Part shown: one piece after another, positions 14,401-22,138 of the stretch
How positions within the stretch are numbered: the stretch's first letter is position 1
Layout: the number at the start of each line of letters is the position of its first letter
DNA from: Aricia agestis
Lineage: Eukaryota > Arthropoda > Insecta > Lepidoptera > Lycaenidae
Length of the DNA: 64,000 bases
Assembly (NCBI RefSeq): GCF_905147365.1
Contig: NC_056410.1
Coordinates: 4,005,501 to 4,069,500, forward strand
Direction of reading: 5' to 3'
The notes under the pieces: model-generated
What the model was told of the DNA's origin: nothing
The model's input: the letters and a program-made list of their open reading frames with translations, nothing else
Database searches by the model: none
Translations under genes and position numbers: made by a program

Positions 14401-17400
14401 CATATTCTGGTAGGTTAAACGTAGGTTAAACCTATAATATAATTCTTGTATATATATATATATACAAGAATTGCTCGTTTAAAGATATAATAATTACAAA
14501 ATTTCAACTGCGAAGTACGTGGGAGAGCCATGCTTCGGCACGAATGGGCCCGCTCGACTGGAGAAATACCACGTTCTCACAGAAAGCCGGCGTGAAACAG
14601 CGCAAGCGCAAGAGTGAGTGAGTTTACCTAAAGCCCAATCCCCTACCCTCTCCTATTACCCTATTCCCTCTTAAAAGGCCGGCAACGCACTTGCACTGAT
14701 GCTGCGAGTGTCCATGGGCGACGGAAGTTGCTTTCCATCAGGTGACCCGTTTGCTCGTTTGCCCCCTTATTTCATAAAAAAAATGTAAAAGACGAAATCG
14801 ACAAAATGTTGCGACAGGCCCTCTGGTATTTGGTCGTAACCCGGAAAATGGAAAACGCTGCTATTGAGCCTAGAGTGACGTATCGCGTCGTTCCACTGCA
14901 GTGTAGAGCGGTTTCACCTTATAGGTCCTTATGAACGTACTGTATATATTATTGGATAAAAATGTATCCAATGCGTAACGCATCTAGTTGACCTACTGCC
15001 ACATTTTGTGTATACGTATGTTCCATTCATATTGCATATTTTGAAGGGTATAGAATTTTGCATAGAAACAATAGTGAATACATCCTCTCTTATGTGGAGA
15101 TAGTAGTACGTAAGTCATTCCGTCTAACATATTGCTATTAAAGTATAGAACTGATAGTGCAGTGTAGGTACAAGAGAGTTGGCTAGCAACATAATATTTT
15201 CAAGAATTTGTAATTAATAAGGAGCACATATTAATCTTTGCTTATAGTTCACGCGCTGTGGTCTGAGGATAAAATCAATAAGGAGCTCAGAGGGCCTAGA
15301 CAAGCGGCAATCGATTATCCTAAATGCTAACGCCAACGCCACAAAATGTATGTCAAATACATTAGTATTTGCTAGCGAAGCGATGGCTTATGTCAAATCG
15401 CATACATTTTGTTAGCGTTTACGATAATCGCTTGCCACTTGTCTACTAGAGCAGGGCCGCCCTTGACTATCGCTGAATGTTATGGAAGTGCATCCCTGCA
15501 GCATTTTTATGTTTTTGTAAGCGAAGCTCAATTTTAAGTTGTGTATGGTCCAAAATACCAGTCGAGTCAGTTAAATGTCAAGTAATTTGTAATAGCTTCA
15601 TGGTTTCGTACGATATAACTACGCCGACTTTAAATTAGCGGAAACGTATAATTCGTAAACTATCTTCTACTTCTGACTTAATTATGTTCGCCCTGCCTTG
15701 TAAAAAATAAGTTATTATAAGTTAAATTTAAATCCTTTGTAAAGTGTTCTTGACCAGGCAGAGGTAGAAGGTAATTAAACGTGTAGTTTGATGCTCATCT
15801 AATCATTACCTCTATCCTATTAATTCAGATTTTATCTTTATGACCCTTAATAATTACACTTGTAATGTAGAATAGCGTATAGAATAGTGAAGTTAATAGT
15901 AAACAAAAGATTGACTACGGACTGCAGCGCGGCGCGGGAGTCTATGCTCTTAAATTTTACAACTGATGAGCAGGGATCTAGCACTATAGATTTTACACTA
16001 GATGACCAGGCAAATATAGCTTTGCCCTATTTTTAGGGATAAAAAAAGAAGTTGGCCGATTCACAGCCCTACCAGATAAATACAAAAGAATTCACGAAAA
16101 TCAGGAGGAGTTAAGCAAAAGACACCACGACACGAACGTTTTACAAGGGTCTAAAATTTAGGCTCTAAGCAGTCACAGATGTAATTATATTATTAATAAT
16201 AATTAATTAAATCACAGTTTTCAAAATGAGATTGTGGGCTATGGCGCTTTTGGCCCCGCTTTTCCGAGTCTCTACAGGTTGTAACAAAATTTTAAAGTGA
16301 TAATACTTTAGGGTTTTTTTTTTTCGAAAGGGTCTAAGCTACTGGTCTGGTTAAGACCATGGTAGTTTAATCGTGGCTATAACTAGTCTGTTGCTAGTTG
16401 GTTTGGAAATAAACAATGAGGCCCCCTCCCCTAAAGTCACACGTGTGACATTCTAGACGGGCAATATTAGGGAGAGCTACGAAAATAAGCTATTTTTATC
16501 TGACGTGAGGACACGGGTCCCCCAACTTTAGGGTGTGTTTGGGTCTCTCATATTATAGAGTTCGCTGTGAAAGAAGCATTGCTGAAAGAGTAACTTTTTT
16601 ACCTTTGTATAGGAAAATTCATGACGCATGGGCCCTTGTCCATACAAATAAAAAATGCTCTTTTAGCGCTGCTACTTTTACAGTGAACTCTATAATATAA
16701 GGGACACTAACACAACCTAAAGTATTATCTCTTAGTTTTGTTACACCCTGTATAAGGATGCGTCTGTAGGGATTCATTTACTTGTCTGACCTCCTATATC
16801 AATTTCAATTATAACGGTATACTATAGTTATTTAGTATGCAAATTGCGGCGCATCAGCTGATGCATCACGTCACAAGTCACAAGATATGGAGGTGTTAGC
16901 AGTTGCGTAATGAACCTCATTGAATATATTAACATTAAATTCGGTTATCCTCGTCGATTTCCTCGTCTTTGTTGTATTTGATTGTTTATTGATTAAGTGA
17001 TGATGTTATGAGGCTAAGCTCTCAGATGTTAACATCTTAATTAAATGTTTGAAGAATTTTTTTTACTAATCATAGATTGTGCGTATGAACTGTACCTTAA
17101 TGGGTTTATGCAAAAATTCTATTACGCTCGTTGTGTCTATCTAATTACAATATCCTTTCCATGGGACTCAAAGTATCCGTGTATTATCCTGCATTTATAA
17201 CATACGAGCTTTTTCCCGCGGCTTCGCTCGCGTTAAGAAGTATTATTATATACAAACTTTCATCCCCTATTTGAACCACTTGGGGTTGGAATCAAAATCC
17301 TTTCTTAGCGGATGCCTACGTCATAACATCTACCTGCATGCTAAATTTCAGCCCGATCCGTTCAGTGGTTTGGGCTGTGCGTTGATAGATCACTATGTCA

Positions 17401-20220
17401 ATCAGTCAGTCACCTTTGAGTTTTATATATACTAGCTGTTTGACCGAGCTTTGCTCGGTATCCGATGAAAATGACATTTTCTAGAAATGATTCCTAGCTA
17501 GATCGATTTATCGTCCTATGTCCAATTTCGACAATAATATATTATTGTCGAAATTGGACATAGTAAGGGGGGGGGGGTCCGTACCCCAGGACACCCCAAT
17601 TATATACGCCCATCTGTCTCCAGGCTGCATCTCAAGAATCGCGCTAGAGTCTAAACAGTTGACATTTTCATTTTCACGTTTTTCTATTGCCGCTTTAAGG
17701 ACGATGTGGGAGAGCCATGCTTCTGCACGAATGGGCCGGCTCAACTGGAGAAATACCACGGGCTCACAGAAAACCAGCGTGAAACAGCGCTTGCGCTGTG
17801 TTTCGTCGAGTGAGTGAGTTTACCAGAGACCCAATCACCTACCCTTTTCCCTTCCCTACCCTCCCCTATTCCCTTCCCTACCCTCCCCTATTCCCTCTTA
17901 AAAGGCCGGCAACGCACCTGCAGCTCTTCTGATGCTGCGAGTGTCCATAGGCGACGGAAGTTGCTTTCCATCAGGTGACCCGTTTGCTCGTTTGCCCCCT
18001 TATTTCATATAAAAATAAAATTCTCGTTTCACAATGTTAAGGCCGCGTACTCCTCCGAAACGGCTTTACTGATTTTAACCAAATTTTATATGCATATTCA
18101 GTGGGTCTGAGAATCGGCTACTGGGTATTGGGTAAGTACTTATCATATTGATAAGTGCATTTGTTGAATAAATAATAGTAAATTATTACAACTCGAGACT
18201 GACATTCTGTCTACTCTGCTGACGGCGACCATTGTTTGTGGGACGGGATAGCGATGGACGTTGCCATGGTGACATAGGTACTTATTTAGTCACTTCAATA
18301 AAATAATACGGCCGAAATACTTTATATGGCAAAGAAACGTTTGCCGGGACAGCTAGTTTCATATAAAAAATACTAAAAACATAATAAAGTAAATATTTGA
18401 GGGAGGCTCCCATACAATAAATGTCATTTGGCCTTTTGCTCGACTTCAATAATGGAAATATGACCACAAAATACTCAATTGTATGTATTTATATTTAAAT
18501 AATCACTAAATGTTATAAAACAAAGTTCTGTTCGCGTTCGCGTTCGTTCTTCTGTTCGCGGTAAACTCAAAAACCACTGCACCGAATTTCATGCGCTTTT
18601 CACCAACCGATAGAATGATTCTTCGGAAGGTTTAGGCATATAATTTGTTTAAGAGGTAAAATAGTTGAGGTATCTATGTGTGTCCCAAAATAATTCCAGG
18701 AGTTCCGATTCCATTACCAGATCACCACTTTCTTAAGAGGAGTCCACACCGCCCTTTTTTCCATACAAACGTTGTCCCCGGTTTCCTCCCTGGATAATGC
18801 TAGCCACTAATACAATGTCCCTATGTTATCTTTTTTTTCATAATTTAATTATTAAATAAGATATGAACGTTCAAAAACCCAAAAAAAATGGCCAGATTTT
18901 CCACTGTGTTCAAACATCCAGAAAACAGATTTGGCTAGATTATACAAAAAAAAAAACATAGGAACACAGCTCAAACCTTTCTTTAATCTTTAATGAAAAA
19001 AGTAGTCAGGGGACAACGAATCGTTGATTTTCTGCAGTTGTCTCTATAGCGTTCTGCGGTATAGGCTTGAGGTAAGGGAGAGCTATAGATACGTGTATTT
19101 TTATTTTTAACAAGGATTGCAATATTATAACAAAATTTGGCAGGAAGGTTTAAATTTTGCACCCTGTATAGTTTATTTTAAACGCGCTTTTATTAGCTTG
19201 AATTGTATGTATGTAACGGAATCTTTGAGCACGATATTTACCTATCCCCAGTAGTCTAATTATTTCGAAACTTTGCATGCGTATTAGGAGAGCCAATGAC
19301 AATGCAATAATATTATGAAAAAAAATAAAAAAAATTTTTAAAAAAGGCGTGACTTTTATTTAATTATTATTAATTAAAGACATTTATTTAACGCGGCGAC
19401 AAACTAATCTGATAGAGCTTTAAAAATAATTAAAATGGGTAGGAAAATTAATAGGTTGGCAGTGAAGTACGTAGCATTTTTATTAAGCACTAGCTGTTAC
19501 CCGCGACTTCGTCCCCGTCAACAAAATGTAAAATACATAGGTAAAAAATAAAAAAGTAAAAATATGTCCTCCTCCTTTTTGGAAGTCAGTTAAAAAGTAG
19601 CCTAAGTTACTCCTTATTACATCAGCTATCTGCCAATAAAAGTCCCGTCAAAATCGGTCCAGCCATTTCGGAGATTATCCGGAACAAACAGACAGACATA
19701 CAGACAGACAAAAATTCTAAAAATTGTTATTTTGTTGTAAGTACCGTATAAATATTCATATGCATGTAGTAAAAAACGGTTATTTTAATATTACAAACAC
19801 ACACTCTAATTTTATTTTTATGTATAAATATAAATATTAAATAGTAACAGCTTTATATTGAGTTCCAAACTATGTTTAAATTAAATTGGTAGTGAGTTTT
19901 TGGTGTAGCAACTGAATTATTGTTGCTAAAATATTTAAACGCTACAAAAGTTTTTTTTTTGTAACCAGTTAGTCGCCCAATAAGTTTTTAGTCGCCTCAA
20001 AAATAAATAAGTAGCCTTTAATTCAGTTTGATAAAAGGACCAAGAATAACTTACTGCAGGACGTGGACTTCCGCTGCACCAGGTTGGCCATGTGCCCGCG
20101 CTCGGGGGTGGACGTGCCCGAGTGGTCGGAGTGTATCAGCCTGTACGGGGACTCCTTGCCTTCGTCCGTCGTGTCGCACTTGATGCAGCCCGCCCCGCTC
20201 TCCGGCTCCTTCACGTACAT
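291..20220 (-). CDS. Gene B: CD36-family class B scavenger receptor, 11 coding exons
   Basis: Joined from exons 20220-20055, 13846-13736, 12870-12726, 11155-11014, 6105-5905, 5135-5016, 3573-3450, 2505-2356, 1370-1252, 1040-909 and 530-291 (1650 nt, 549 aa plus TAA). All introns are GT..AG and phases match. The protein has a short cytosolic N-tail, a membrane segment at about residues 60-77, an ectodomain, and a second membrane segment at about 479-506 with a basic cytosolic tail. CD36 hallmarks seen: FNVTNHERFL, GPIVY, VTVKIGPRWGH, VPVYRY, YPHF and a VEP block matching the family LDIEP motif. Ectodomain cysteines are C297, C328, C365, C384 and C440. The first four fit the family's two conserved disulfides; the short third loop of vertebrate CD36 appears missing. 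The family binds lipids, carotenoids or modified particles at the cell surface or on endosomes. The extended N-tail suggests the emp/debris-buster-like insect group rather than SNMPs, but that is inference. The start ATG at 20220 has a good insect context (AACAAAATG). Confidence 0.93.
531..908. other. Gene B intron 10-11: no feature seen
   Basis: 378 bp of AT-rich DNA between coding exons 11 and 10. No repeat or conserved motif recognised beyond the splice sites. Confidence 0.7.
909..1040 (-). CDS. Gene B coding exon 10 (end of ectodomain)
   Basis: 44 codons, phase 0 on both sides: KTGVPFESVARMQCNLYIND through LNKFSKLVLPLSWIEY. RMQCNLYI aligns with the family RLQ.N blocks; C440 is an extra cysteine also present in gene A. 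Acceptor TTTCCCAG, donor GTAAGT. Confidence 0.93.
1252..1370 (-). CDS. Gene B coding exon 9 (PHF block)
   Basis: Encodes FPLVASYPHFYTG, then DTYVTGLKPDRSKHSSY and VYVEP. Corresponds to the family S.PHF...I.GL.P....H..YLDIEP region. Acceptor TTTACAG, donor GTAAGA. Confidence 0.94.
1476..1913. mobile_element. MITE with CTTAAG..GGGCGACTA terminal inverted repeats
   Basis: The left end (CTTAAGGGGGCGACTAACCC) and right end (TCGCCCTCTTAAG) are inverted copies; the inside is AT-rich without an ORF. Lies in the gene B intron between exons 9 and 8. Confidence 0.6.
2356..2505 (-). CDS. Gene B coding exon 8 (VPVYRY block)
   Basis: Encodes EAVMEGVPVYRYNLTENVFD through DASKCYY. GVPVYRY is the family G(I/V)P.YRF motif; C365 and C384 are the likely disulfide partners of C297 and C328. 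Sequons NLT and NGT. Acceptor ATTTCCAG, donor GTAAGT. Confidence 0.94.
2570..2790. mobile_element. Foldback MITE (family F1), diverged copy
   Basis: Two arms around GAGTTCACTGTGAAAGTAGC face each other across a short T-rich centre. A third, shorter arm fragment follows at 2785-2815. Left terminus TACAGAGTTAAAC is degenerate. Confidence 0.7.
2890..3151. mobile_element. Foldback MITE (family F1), near-complete copy
   Basis: Type copy of the commonest repeat here: ends TACAGG.TGTAACAAAA and TTTTGTTACAC.CTGTA, arms of about 110 bp containing GTGATAATACTTTAGGGTGT and GTAGCAGCGCTGAAAGA, and a short centre with CCCATACAAAAGTGAAAAAA. Nearly the whole element is one hairpin. No coding capacity. The TA at each edge suggests a mariner-like TA target, which is inference. 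Confidence 0.8.
3450..3573 (-). CDS. Gene B coding exon 7 (first disulfide cysteines)
   Basis: Encodes VCPDRLTGSTEGVMYPQYLT through RKSVCKIMPLYFV plus one base. C297 and C328 align with the CD36 cysteines that start the two conserved disulfides. Acceptor TTTCCGCAG, donor GTAAAG. Confidence 0.93.
3643..3920. mobile_element. Foldback MITE (family F1)
   Basis: Complete ends ATACAGGGCGTAACAAAAC and GTTACACCCTGTAT. A separate end fragment of the same family lies just upstream at 3597-3625. Confidence 0.75.
4437..4560 (-). mobile_element. 3' tail of a non-LTR retrotransposon (jockey/CR1-like)
   Basis: TACTTTATTGCATTTCACAAA and GGCGGCCTTATCGCTAAACA followed by TTCCAGGCAACC are the inverted tail commonly seen in lepidopteran LINEs. 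Only the tail is present. Confidence 0.5.
5016..5135 (-). CDS. Gene B coding exon 6 (ectodomain)
   Basis: Exactly 40 codons, phase 0 on both sides: IYFDFADEVTVKIGPRWGHK and then NFFRIDKVRGVPQMALYNPD. The block VTVKIGPRWGH.NFFRI is shared with gene A. Acceptor TGATTTACAG, donor GTAAGT. Confidence 0.93.
5136..5904. other. Gene B intron 5-6: no repeat recognised
   Basis: AT-rich DNA between exons 5 and 6. The 88-aa minus-strand and 65-aa plus-strand frames at 5390-5751 show no family features and overlap each other. Confidence 0.6.
5905..6105 (-). CDS. Gene B coding exon 5 (ectodomain apex region)
   Basis: Encodes 67 residues from GLLSYLYDGNYFVRTAIKLL to the end VTNLGILNV, including LFVRKTIYEYLWDF, which matches the family (V)GE-(L/Y)LWGY region near the helical apex of the CD36 fold. 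Donor GTGAGT. The acceptor (CATCCCCAG) is only 7 nt from the start of a Helitron (6115), so its upstream splicing signals come from the transposon. Confidence 0.93.
6115..6316 (+). mobile_element. Non-autonomous Helitron abutting gene B exon 5
   Basis: Starts TCCATAGCAATATTTTAAAT, continues with (GTCT)n and a CTTCA..TTTACG block and ends near GGGCGTCATCTGG. The 5' TC is 7 nt from the AG acceptor of the exon ending at 6105. Family hallmarks in this window: start TCCATACTAATATTATAAAT, GTCTGTCTG runs, GATACTTTGAGTCCCGGGAA, a GCGCAACGGAGTTGCG hairpin and a CTAG end. Confidence 0.65.
6685..6993. mobile_element. MITE with GC-rich terminal inverted repeats
   Basis: Left TTAAAGCTGGGCGTCCACTG and right CAGTGGACGCGCAGCTTAA are inverted copies, with inner matches around CGGAGC.TACGGAGCGG. 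Confidence 0.65.
7281..7440 (+). mobile_element. Retroposon family S1, 3'-truncated
   Basis: Begins CGTGGGAGAGCCATGCTTCG, keeps GGGCCGGCTCGACCGGAGAA (B-box-like) and the CCCTACCCTCC pyrimidine tract, then stops before the GTCCATGGGCGACGG block found in full copies. Confidence 0.65.
7748..8076 (-). mobile_element. Retroposon family S1, full-length
   Basis: Reads in reverse: poly-T (the A tail), the GGCAAACGAGCAAACGGGTC and CCGTCGCCCATGGACACTCG blocks, the GGGTAGGGAAGGG tract, and the head ending GGCTCTCCCACG. About 330 bp with no ORF; probably a SINE or a LINE-tail-derived retroposon. Confidence 0.7.
8137..8293. mobile_element. Short MITE with AGAGCTGAGCGGAGCTG inverted repeats
   Basis: Arms of roughly 60 bp: ACCAGAGCTGAGCGGAGCTG at the left and CAGCTCCGCTCAGCTCTGGT at the right, with extended imperfect pairing (TTGCGAG.AATGTGTTT). 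Confidence 0.7.
8306..8510. mobile_element. MITE with GGCCG.GTTTCCA inverted repeats
   Basis: Left TAAGGCCGTGTTTCCATTGA and right AGTGGAAACGCGGCCTAA pair, as do inner blocks GCGGAGCGGAG and GAATTGACCAATC. It lies only 12 bp from the previous MITE. Confidence 0.7.
8775..8916 (+). mobile_element. Helitron fragment
   Basis: Start TCCATACTAATATTTTAAAA, GTCT run, CGATTTTGATGGGTATG, and end ACATCTAGT; internally shortened. Confidence 0.55.
9270..9331 (-). mobile_element. Retroposon S1, head fragment
   Basis: Only the head, reading CCGGTTTTCTGTGACGTCGT to CCGAAGTATGGTTCACAGAG, diverged from the other copies. Confidence 0.45.
9429..9458. repeat. 30-bp perfect palindrome
   Basis: GTTCAATAATACTAA followed by TTAGTATTATTGAAC with no spacer; TA-rich, no assigned function. 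Confidence 0.7.
9459..10469. other. AT-rich intron DNA without recognised features
   Basis: Part of the gene B intron between exons 5 and 4. Unique-looking AT-rich DNA. The 79-aa frame at 10293-10532 runs into a Helitron and is not a gene. Confidence 0.55.
10470..10655 (+). mobile_element. Helitron fragment
   Basis: Carries CCTCTTCACGCCCAAACCGC, TTTGGTATGGAGATACTTTG and ATGTACGGTTCCCACGCGAC, ending in a degenerate GCGCAACTGAGTTGGG. The canonical 5' end is missing. Confidence 0.55.
11014..11155 (-). CDS. Gene B coding exon 4 (ectodomain)
   Basis: Encodes EKLTHSNFRFNDNDTLTYFA and on through DLNDTIIVPNIGVL. Two NDT sequons are present. The NDT(L/V)TY block is a family signature. Acceptor GTTCCAG, donor GTAAGA. 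Confidence 0.94.
11220..11467 (-). mobile_element. Helitron, near-complete
   Basis: In reverse: CTAG at 11220-11223, hairpin CCGCATTCCGTTGCGCC, ATCGCGCGGGAACCGTA, a long (CAGA)n run (11388-11430) and CGCATTTATAATATTAATAT. Lies 65 bp upstream of the acceptor of gene B exon 4. Confidence 0.7.
11863..12061 (+). mobile_element. Helitron, near-complete
   Basis: Starts TCCATACTAATATTATAAAT and ends TCGTCATCTAG. The 3' hairpin is partly lost. A palindrome cluster follows directly. Confidence 0.65.
12078..12352. repeat. Cluster of nested palindromes, foldback element
   Basis: Four hairpins in a row: AACTAGAAGGTAATTAATTACC..; a long stem with arms ACTGCAATCCAACCGCAAAT and ATTTGCGGTTGGATTGCAGT closed by AATACAGAC/GTCTGTAT; a small GTCTGTATAGAGTCTATAC; and a near-perfect 57-bp palindrome (12296-12352), arms ATTTTTCAATTTGACCTTAG around one C. 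Confidence 0.7.
12726..12870 (-). CDS. Gene B coding exon 3 (start of ectodomain)
   Basis: Encodes LPPFDWWADPP, then VHVFNVTNHERFLAG and NEVGPIVY. FNVTN is the first N-glycosylation sequon and the most conserved CD36-family block near the N-terminus. Acceptor TATTTTAG, donor GTGAGT; enters in phase 1 and leaves in phase 2. Confidence 0.94.
12871..13303. other. Gene B intron 2-3, unannotated part
   Basis: No repeat or motif recognised before the foldback MITE at 13304. Confidence 0.55.
13304..13559. mobile_element. Foldback MITE (family F1)
   Basis: Left end TACAGGGTGTAACAAAACAA, arms with AGTAGCAGCGCT, right end TTTTGTTACAC truncated just before CCTGTA. Confidence 0.75.
13736..13846 (-). 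CDS. Gene B coding exon 2 (first membrane segment)
   Basis: Starts with two bases completing codon 56, then reads SITKTISVTLLIITSVLALI and on to LLWEKLNMRP. About 20 hydrophobic residues form the N-terminal membrane anchor, followed by the WEKLNMRPG linker typical of insect CD36 relatives. Acceptor TGTTACAG, donor GTAATA. It aligns with gene A exon 49710-49817 without gaps apart from one residue. Confidence 0.92.
13847..14440. other. Gene B intron 1-2, exon-proximal part
   Basis: AT-rich, nothing recognised. The rest of this 6.2-kb intron (to 20054) is mostly the listed repeats, with plain AT-rich DNA at 14784-15294, 15450-16272 and 16753-17223. Confidence 0.55.
14441..14472. repeat. 32-bp AT palindrome
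   Basis: AATTCTTG(TA)nCAAGAATT, fully self-complementary. Confidence 0.65.
14519..14783 (+). mobile_element. Retroposon S1, full-length but internally shortened
   Basis: Head CGTGGGAGAGCCATGCTTCG, tail GTTTGCTCGTTTGCCCCCTT then ATTTCATAAAAAAAA. Confidence 0.7.
15295..15449. mobile_element. MITE with ACAAG.GGCAA.CGATTATC inverted repeats
   Basis: Left CTAGACAAGCGGCAATCGAT and right CGATAATCGCTTGCCACTTG pair, continuing through AAAATGTATG. A second copy is at 41642-41792. Confidence 0.65.
16273..16752. mobile_element. Foldback MITE (family F1) split by a retroposon
   Basis: Left end TACAGGTTGTAACAAAATTT and right end TTTTGTTACACCCTGTA. A 211-bp insertion (16314-16524) interrupts the left arm inside CTTTAGGG|TGTG. 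Confidence 0.75.
16314..16524 (-). mobile_element. Retroposon inserted in a MITE, with 9-bp target duplication
   Basis: Starts with a T-run (its A tail), then CGAAAGGGTCTAAGCTACTG and GGTTAAGACCATGGTAGTTT. The flanking direct repeat ACTTTAGGG (16305-16313 and 16525-16533) is its target-site duplication. A relative is at 20448. Confidence 0.75.
17224..17436 (-). mobile_element. Helitron-like element, second type
   Basis: In reverse: CCCGCGGCTTCGCTCGCG hairpin, TTTCATCCCC, ACATCTACCTGCATGCTAAA, TTTGGGCTGTGCGTTGATAG and the AATCAGTCAGTCACC end. The same blocks run forward at 61762-61960. Confidence 0.5.
17516..17563. repeat. 48-bp perfect palindrome followed by a G-run
   Basis: CTATGTCCAATTTCGACAAT.. 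is perfectly self-complementary with no loop. It is followed at once by TAAG and a run of G (17564-17577). Confidence 0.75.
17704..18009 (+). mobile_element. Retroposon S1, full-length
   Basis: Head GTGGGAGAGCCATGCTTC, GGGCCGGCTCAACTGGAG, pyrimidine tract, GTCCATAGGCGACGG and ATTTCATATAAAAATAAAA tail. Confidence 0.7.
18045..18355 (+). mobile_element. Helitron ending GCCGGGACAGCTAG
   Basis: Contains TCCGAAACGGCTTTACTGAT, CTGACGGCGACCATTGTTTG and ends TTTGCCGGGACAGCTAG. The same end occurs at 28423 and 61290. The 5' limit is uncertain. Confidence 0.5.
18731..19105 (+). repeat. Dispersed repeat, copy 1 (TTAAGAGGAGTCCACACC)
   Basis: Shares long near-identical stretches with 48149-48585, such as CCATACAAACGTTGTCCCC, ATGGCCAGATTTTCC and GGGGACAACGAATCGTTGAT. 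This copy lacks the 3' inverted end seen in copy 2. Confidence 0.65.
19490..19740 (-). mobile_element. Helitron with CGCGACTTCGTCCCCGTC end
   Basis: CTAG at 19490-19493, then GTTACCCGCGACTTCGTCCC, CCTCCTTTTTGGAAGTCAGT, AAAATCGGTCCAGCCATTTC and a CAGACAGACA run. Confidence 0.6.
20055..20220 (-). CDS. Gene B coding exon 1 (cytosolic N-terminal tail)
   Basis: Encodes residues 1-55, starting MYVKEPESGAGCIKC and ending VQRKSTSC plus one base (phase 1). The donor is GTAAGT at 20054-20049. The exon itself begins at 20237 after a TTTTCTTTTGCAG acceptor, leaving 17 nt of 5' UTR here, so a further upstream non-coding exon is expected. The tail is polar, with Ser/Thr-rich stretches and three cysteines (C12, C15, C55) that could be lipid-modified; this is speculative. 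It shows no clear similarity to the N-tail of gene A, unlike the rest of the protein. Confidence 0.8.
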
Positions 20221-20447
20221 TTTGTTTTTTTTCGATTCTGCAAAAGAAAACACGCAATTTTAAGGCAATATTTGGCACATTAACAATACTTATATTTTTT
20301 AAGTTCTGCAAAAAAGTCACCTCTTTATTCGTCTGCTATCTATACTCATTAAAGCATTGCTTTGGTACATTATCTTTTGGTCTATATTGTAGTAGTTTAA
20401 AATACCTATCATCATTAAACCATTTGTTCGTAAGTGACGCACACGGC

Positions 20448-20715
20448 TTTTTTTTTCGAAAGGGTCTAAGCTACTGGTCTGGTTAAGACCATGGTAGTTT
20501 AATCCCTAAGGTAGTCCGGTTGGGGTGACATACGCGTGTATGTTCTAATGTCAAAGTAATTGGTAGAGCTCTCTACGACAATGTCGCGGTCGCGGTCATG
20601 ATTTAGGTGTGTTCCTATGCTATCCGCATGCGAACTCGAACCCGGGATCGAGCTCGGCACCGGATTTCGGTCGGTCTGTCTGTTTGTCGTTCGGGTCGTG
20701 TTAAGTCCTCGGGGA
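20448..20715 (-). mobile_element. Retroposon with 11-bp target duplication
   Basis: T-run then CGAAAGGGTCTAAGCTACTG, as in the 16314 insertion, but extending further 5' (to GTCGGTCTGTCTGTTTGTCG). Flanked by the direct repeat ACGCACACGGC (20437-20447 and 20716-20726). Confidence 0.75.
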
Positions 20716-21561
20716 ACGCACACGGCGGCGCGGGCGCGGGGTAAGAATCAGTTAACTATTTCTTCTATCATCTCATACCTTTAGATATAGAAGAAATTTG
20801 CATTGCGCACTTGATTTTGACTAGCTGCACCAGTATTATTTTCTCTATGACTATGACCAAATATTAATAAGAATAAGTTAGTGAAAACGAACAAGCAACC
20901 GAAAGAGGTTTGACAAATATTAAGTTATATTTATTTTTTTAGTAATTTCGCAAGTAAATGAGTTAAATCCAAGGTCCCAATAAAAAGTTTGCGTCAAGAC
21001 GTGTACTTACCTTGTATTTACTCGTAGAAATGAGTACGTGAATATTATTGCAATTTTTTTGCATGAGCAGTCATTCTCAGTGGAGTTCAGTAAGGTGAAC
21101 TACTTATATAGACATTCTAGATAAGTATATATGAAAAATAAATAATTGTTGTAAATGCCACACGAGCTCACAACTTAGGGTTCCGCTGAGTTTTACAAAT
21201 TTTTTAACTTGATATAAAAATTGGAAAAAAGGGCATAATTTTTGGTCTGTTTGAGAAGAACACAGAAACTTCTTCTGTAGAAACTAAAATTGGATGTTGT
21301 CGACAAGACTTTAGACTTTAGAGCATAGATAACGTTTCAATGAACTATCAATAGTCAAAACAAGGCGCAGACAAGGACAGGACGATTGTGATAAAATATT
21401 AGTAAGGGCATGTTCAGATCGACGCGGGACAAACAATAGATAAAGAAGTTTAAATACAATCAATATGATATTATAAGCTTTAATATTATAAGATATAAAA
21501 AATATCAGGTTTACCGGAGGCCCAATATATACAATATAGGGAATAGGGTATATATACAATA

Positions 21562-21722
21562 TACCCTATTCCCTTCCCTACCCTCCCCTATTACCCTATT
21601 CCCTCTTAAAAGGCCGGCAACGCGCCTGCAGCTCTTCTGATGCTACGAGTCCATGGGCGACGGAAGTTGCTTTCCATCAGGTGACCCGTTTGCTCGTTTG
21701 CCCCCTTATTTCATAAAAAAAA
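21562..21722 (+). mobile_element. Retroposon S1, 5'-truncated
   Basis: Begins inside the pyrimidine tract and keeps GGCCGGCAACGCGCCTGCAG and the A-rich tail. Confidence 0.65.
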
Positions 21723-21876
21723 GGTTAGTAATAATAATCGTTAAAATCGAGTGTAGAACCAAGACTCCTTAAATAAAGATAAAAAAATGTAAGAACATAT
21801 TACCTTTATTATAGGTAAGTCTATGAAATTGGACTCAACAACTATGTATTAACTACATACAACAAATTGTACAGTA

Positions 21877-22138
21877 TACAGGGTATAACAAAAATAAGCG
21901 ATAATACTTTAGGGTGTGTACGTGTTACTTGTAGATAGTTCACTGTGAAAGTAGCAGCGCTGAAAGACCATTTTTTTTTACTTTTGTATGGGGAAACTCG
22001 TGACGCTGGGGCCCTTGCCCATACAAAAGTGAAAAAAAAAATTCGTCTTTCAGCGCTGCTACTTTCACAGTCAACTCTCTACAAGGAACACGTACACACC
22101 CTAAAGTATTATCACTCATTTTTGTTACACACTGTATA
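21877..22138. mobile_element. Foldback MITE (family F1)
   Basis: Ends TACAGGGTATAACAAAAATA and TTTTTGTTACACACTGTA; long arms with GCAGCGCTGAAAGACCA and its complement. Confidence 0.78.
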
